Shown piece by piece: positions 62,800 through 64,000 of a stretch of 64,000 nt of DNA. Made by a program: the position numbers and the translations under genes. Position 1 is the first letter of the stretch. Every line of letters begins with the position of its first letter. The stretch spans positions 3,100,001 through 3,164,000 of the forward strand of contig OZ245886.1 in NCBI GenBank assembly GCA_965229525.1, in the 5' to 3' direction. Below the pieces are notes generated by a model, which made no database searches, was not told the origin of the DNA, and saw only the letters and a program-made list of their open reading frames with translations. The stretch comes from HXMU1420-13 sp965229525. GTDB lineage: Bacteria > Bacteroidota > Rhodothermia > Balneolales > Balneolaceae.

Positions 62800-64000
62800 A
62801 TGCGTAATTATAAGCTGTTACTTGTTTGGTTTCTGATTGGGGGCACAATTGCAAATTGTGATTTACCTAACTCACCTAAGGATCCAAACTTTACTACATC
62901 TCATAAAATAGAAGCACCTCTCTTGTTCGAAAGAACAGTCCAATTTTTAGGTGGGGGGGATGATACTGATGTCTTAATAGATACAACGGGTACTGAATTC
63001 GATTCATTATTTGTTGTAACTGAAGGCGGAATCGAAGACGGATTAATCTCAATTTCTAGAGAACAGGAATTTGAATTTGGTGATTTAAATGATGCCATAC
63101 CATCGGTGTCAATAGATCCAACTAGTTTCGAATCGGAAGTTGGAGAAATTGAGATTGGCAGTTTCTCAAGTGGTAGTGGCGATCTTGGGTCGGTAGATAT
63201 ACAAACAGTAACGGGAAATGATCCAAACTTAATTCCAGCCGGTTTTCCTATTCCTGCCGGTGATAACTCCGCAAATCCGGTTGAGTTGAATGTAGGTGAT
63301 AACACCGATTTCTTTGTTAGTGCTGAGATTAAACGAGGTTCAATAGATATTCAAATTACCAATAACCTTGGTTTCGACTTTAGAATTACCCAGATTCAGT
63401 TAATTGATACTGTAACTTCAGCTCCTATAGGTTCGGCTGCTGAATTTAGTGCGGCAAATGGAAATCAATTAATAGATGAATCTACTCAAGTTGCTTCTGT
63501 TTCATTTACAGGAGGCGCTACTTTAGCAAATATTGGTATTCAGCTTACAATTTTCTGGGATGGTTTTAATTTTCCGGGAGATCCAGGGTTACTCGCTGTT
63601 AACTCTCTTGATGGTAATGGACTTGTAGCATCTGCAGTAGAAGCAGCGGTAACTGCTATTGATTTCTCAACAAGTAGCACAACAACATTTGATGCAACTG
63701 AATTTCAATTCACTTCAGACGATCACTTTGTTGAGTTAGCATCAGGCCAAATTGATATTGCTTCAATTGCGAACGGATTAGATTTAACTGTTGAATCACT
63801 TGTAATATCATTTCCTGGAATCAGATCAGCACCATATGGCGTTGGAGATTCCCTTGTTGTAACATATGTAGATGCAGAAAAAATACTTCGTTCATCATCT
63901 TCGGTTGCTAAGAGTATCCCATTATCAGGGTATAGAATTTACGCTAATGGAAATACTGTGGAATATACTATCGCAGCATTGACCGAAAACACACAGGACG
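62800..64000 (+). CDS. Large lipoprotein of unknown function, 3' end missing
   Basis: The frame runs open from the ATG at 62800 to the end of the window, over 400 codons. It starts MRNYKLLLVWFLIGGTIANC, a lipoprotein signal with lipobox IANC, so the mature protein is membrane-anchored. The visible part is beta-rich with repeated 'FEFGDLND' and 'VELNVGDNTDF' strands and no recognised domain. The 270 bases before it (62532-62799) are AT-rich with no gene. The function is unknown. Confidence 0.82.
   Translation, partial: MRNYKLLLVWFLIGGTIANCDLPNSPKDPNFTTSHKIEAPLLFERTVQFLGGGDDTDVLIDTTGTEFDSLFVVTEGGIEDGLISISREQEFEFGDLNDAIPSVSIDPTSFESEVGEIEIGSFSSGSGDLGSVDIQTVTGNDPNLIPAGFPIPAGDNSANPVELNVGDNTDFFVSAEIKRGSIDIQITNNLGFDFRITQIQLIDTVTSAPIGSAAEFSAANGNQLIDESTQVASVSFTGGATLANIGIQLTIFWDGFNFPGDPGLLAVNSLDGNGLVASAVEAAVTAIDFSTSSTTTFDATEFQFTSDDHFVELASGQIDIASIANGLDLTVESLVISFPGIRSAPYGVGDSLVVTYVDAEKILRSSSSVAKSIPLSGYRIYANGNTVEYTIAALTENTQD

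Noticed and set aside
62901..63305. 134-residue minus-strand frame near the right edge
   Set aside because: It lies antisense to a lipoprotein frame that is open from 62800 to the window end and has a proper signal peptide and lipobox.

Overview
The window looks like a chromosomal segment of a marine Bacteroidota/Rhodothermota-type bacterium, most likely of the Balneola kind. It is AT-rich and shows no phage, plasmid, insertion sequence or CRISPR array. Five large secreted proteins end in a type IX secretion (T9SS) type A sorting domain carrying the NYPNPFNPST signature. The gene in front of the only tRNA has a TAnnTTTG -7 element, and Shine-Dalgarno sequences are mostly absent. The lineage is inferred from these traits and from protein style; no 16S rRNA is present.

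Layout. 1-8861: a serine hydrolase fragment, a small DUF4177-like protein, a PaiB-like flavoprotein, a VOC protein, PEP carboxylase, a GH26-like lipoprotein and the TrkH/TrkA potassium uptake pair, nearly all on the minus strand. 8949-17578: a minus-strand operon of a sensor kinase, a FecR-domain protein and a 1572-residue PKD-repeat protein. 18018-19133: alanine dehydrogenase. 19379-35169: four secreted T9SS-sorted proteins. The first two share an 873-bp, about 98% identical 3' module, and three of the four carry cohesin-like domains, two with an adjacent dockerin-like domain. 35273-40496: a cytosolic trypsin-like protease with a small partner, then a propeller-type sensor kinase and a NarL-type response regulator. 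40582-44782: a LolC/E-type permease and another T9SS-sorted propeller protein.

44852-50721: lysyl-tRNA synthetase, divergent from a dense plus-strand block (phosphopantetheinyl transferase, DUF2520 dehydrogenase, alkyltransferase-like protein, thioredoxin-fold protein, QueD, QueE, SDR). 50917-54780: a 1287-residue fusion of TPRs, an OGT-like lobe, a GT2 glycosyltransferase and a WecF-like GT56 glycosyltransferase. 54800-61788: purC with a LacI regulator, phytoene/squalene synthase, a biotin carboxylase broken by one missing base, MurQ, PlsC and a TonB-like protein. 61836-62511: tRNA-Ser(GGA) followed by two tandem copies of a decayed GIY-YIG nuclease unit built on pieces of the tRNA T-arm. 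62800-64000: a lipoprotein running off the window.

Most notable: the multi-module glycosyltransferase; the tRNA-anchored GIY-YIG tandem with att-like 15-bp repeats; the biotin carboxylase frameshift; a shared 7-4-7 dyad in front of three T9SS cargo genes and the response regulator, suggesting a local regulon; and a homogenised cohesin/dockerin/T9SS tail module.
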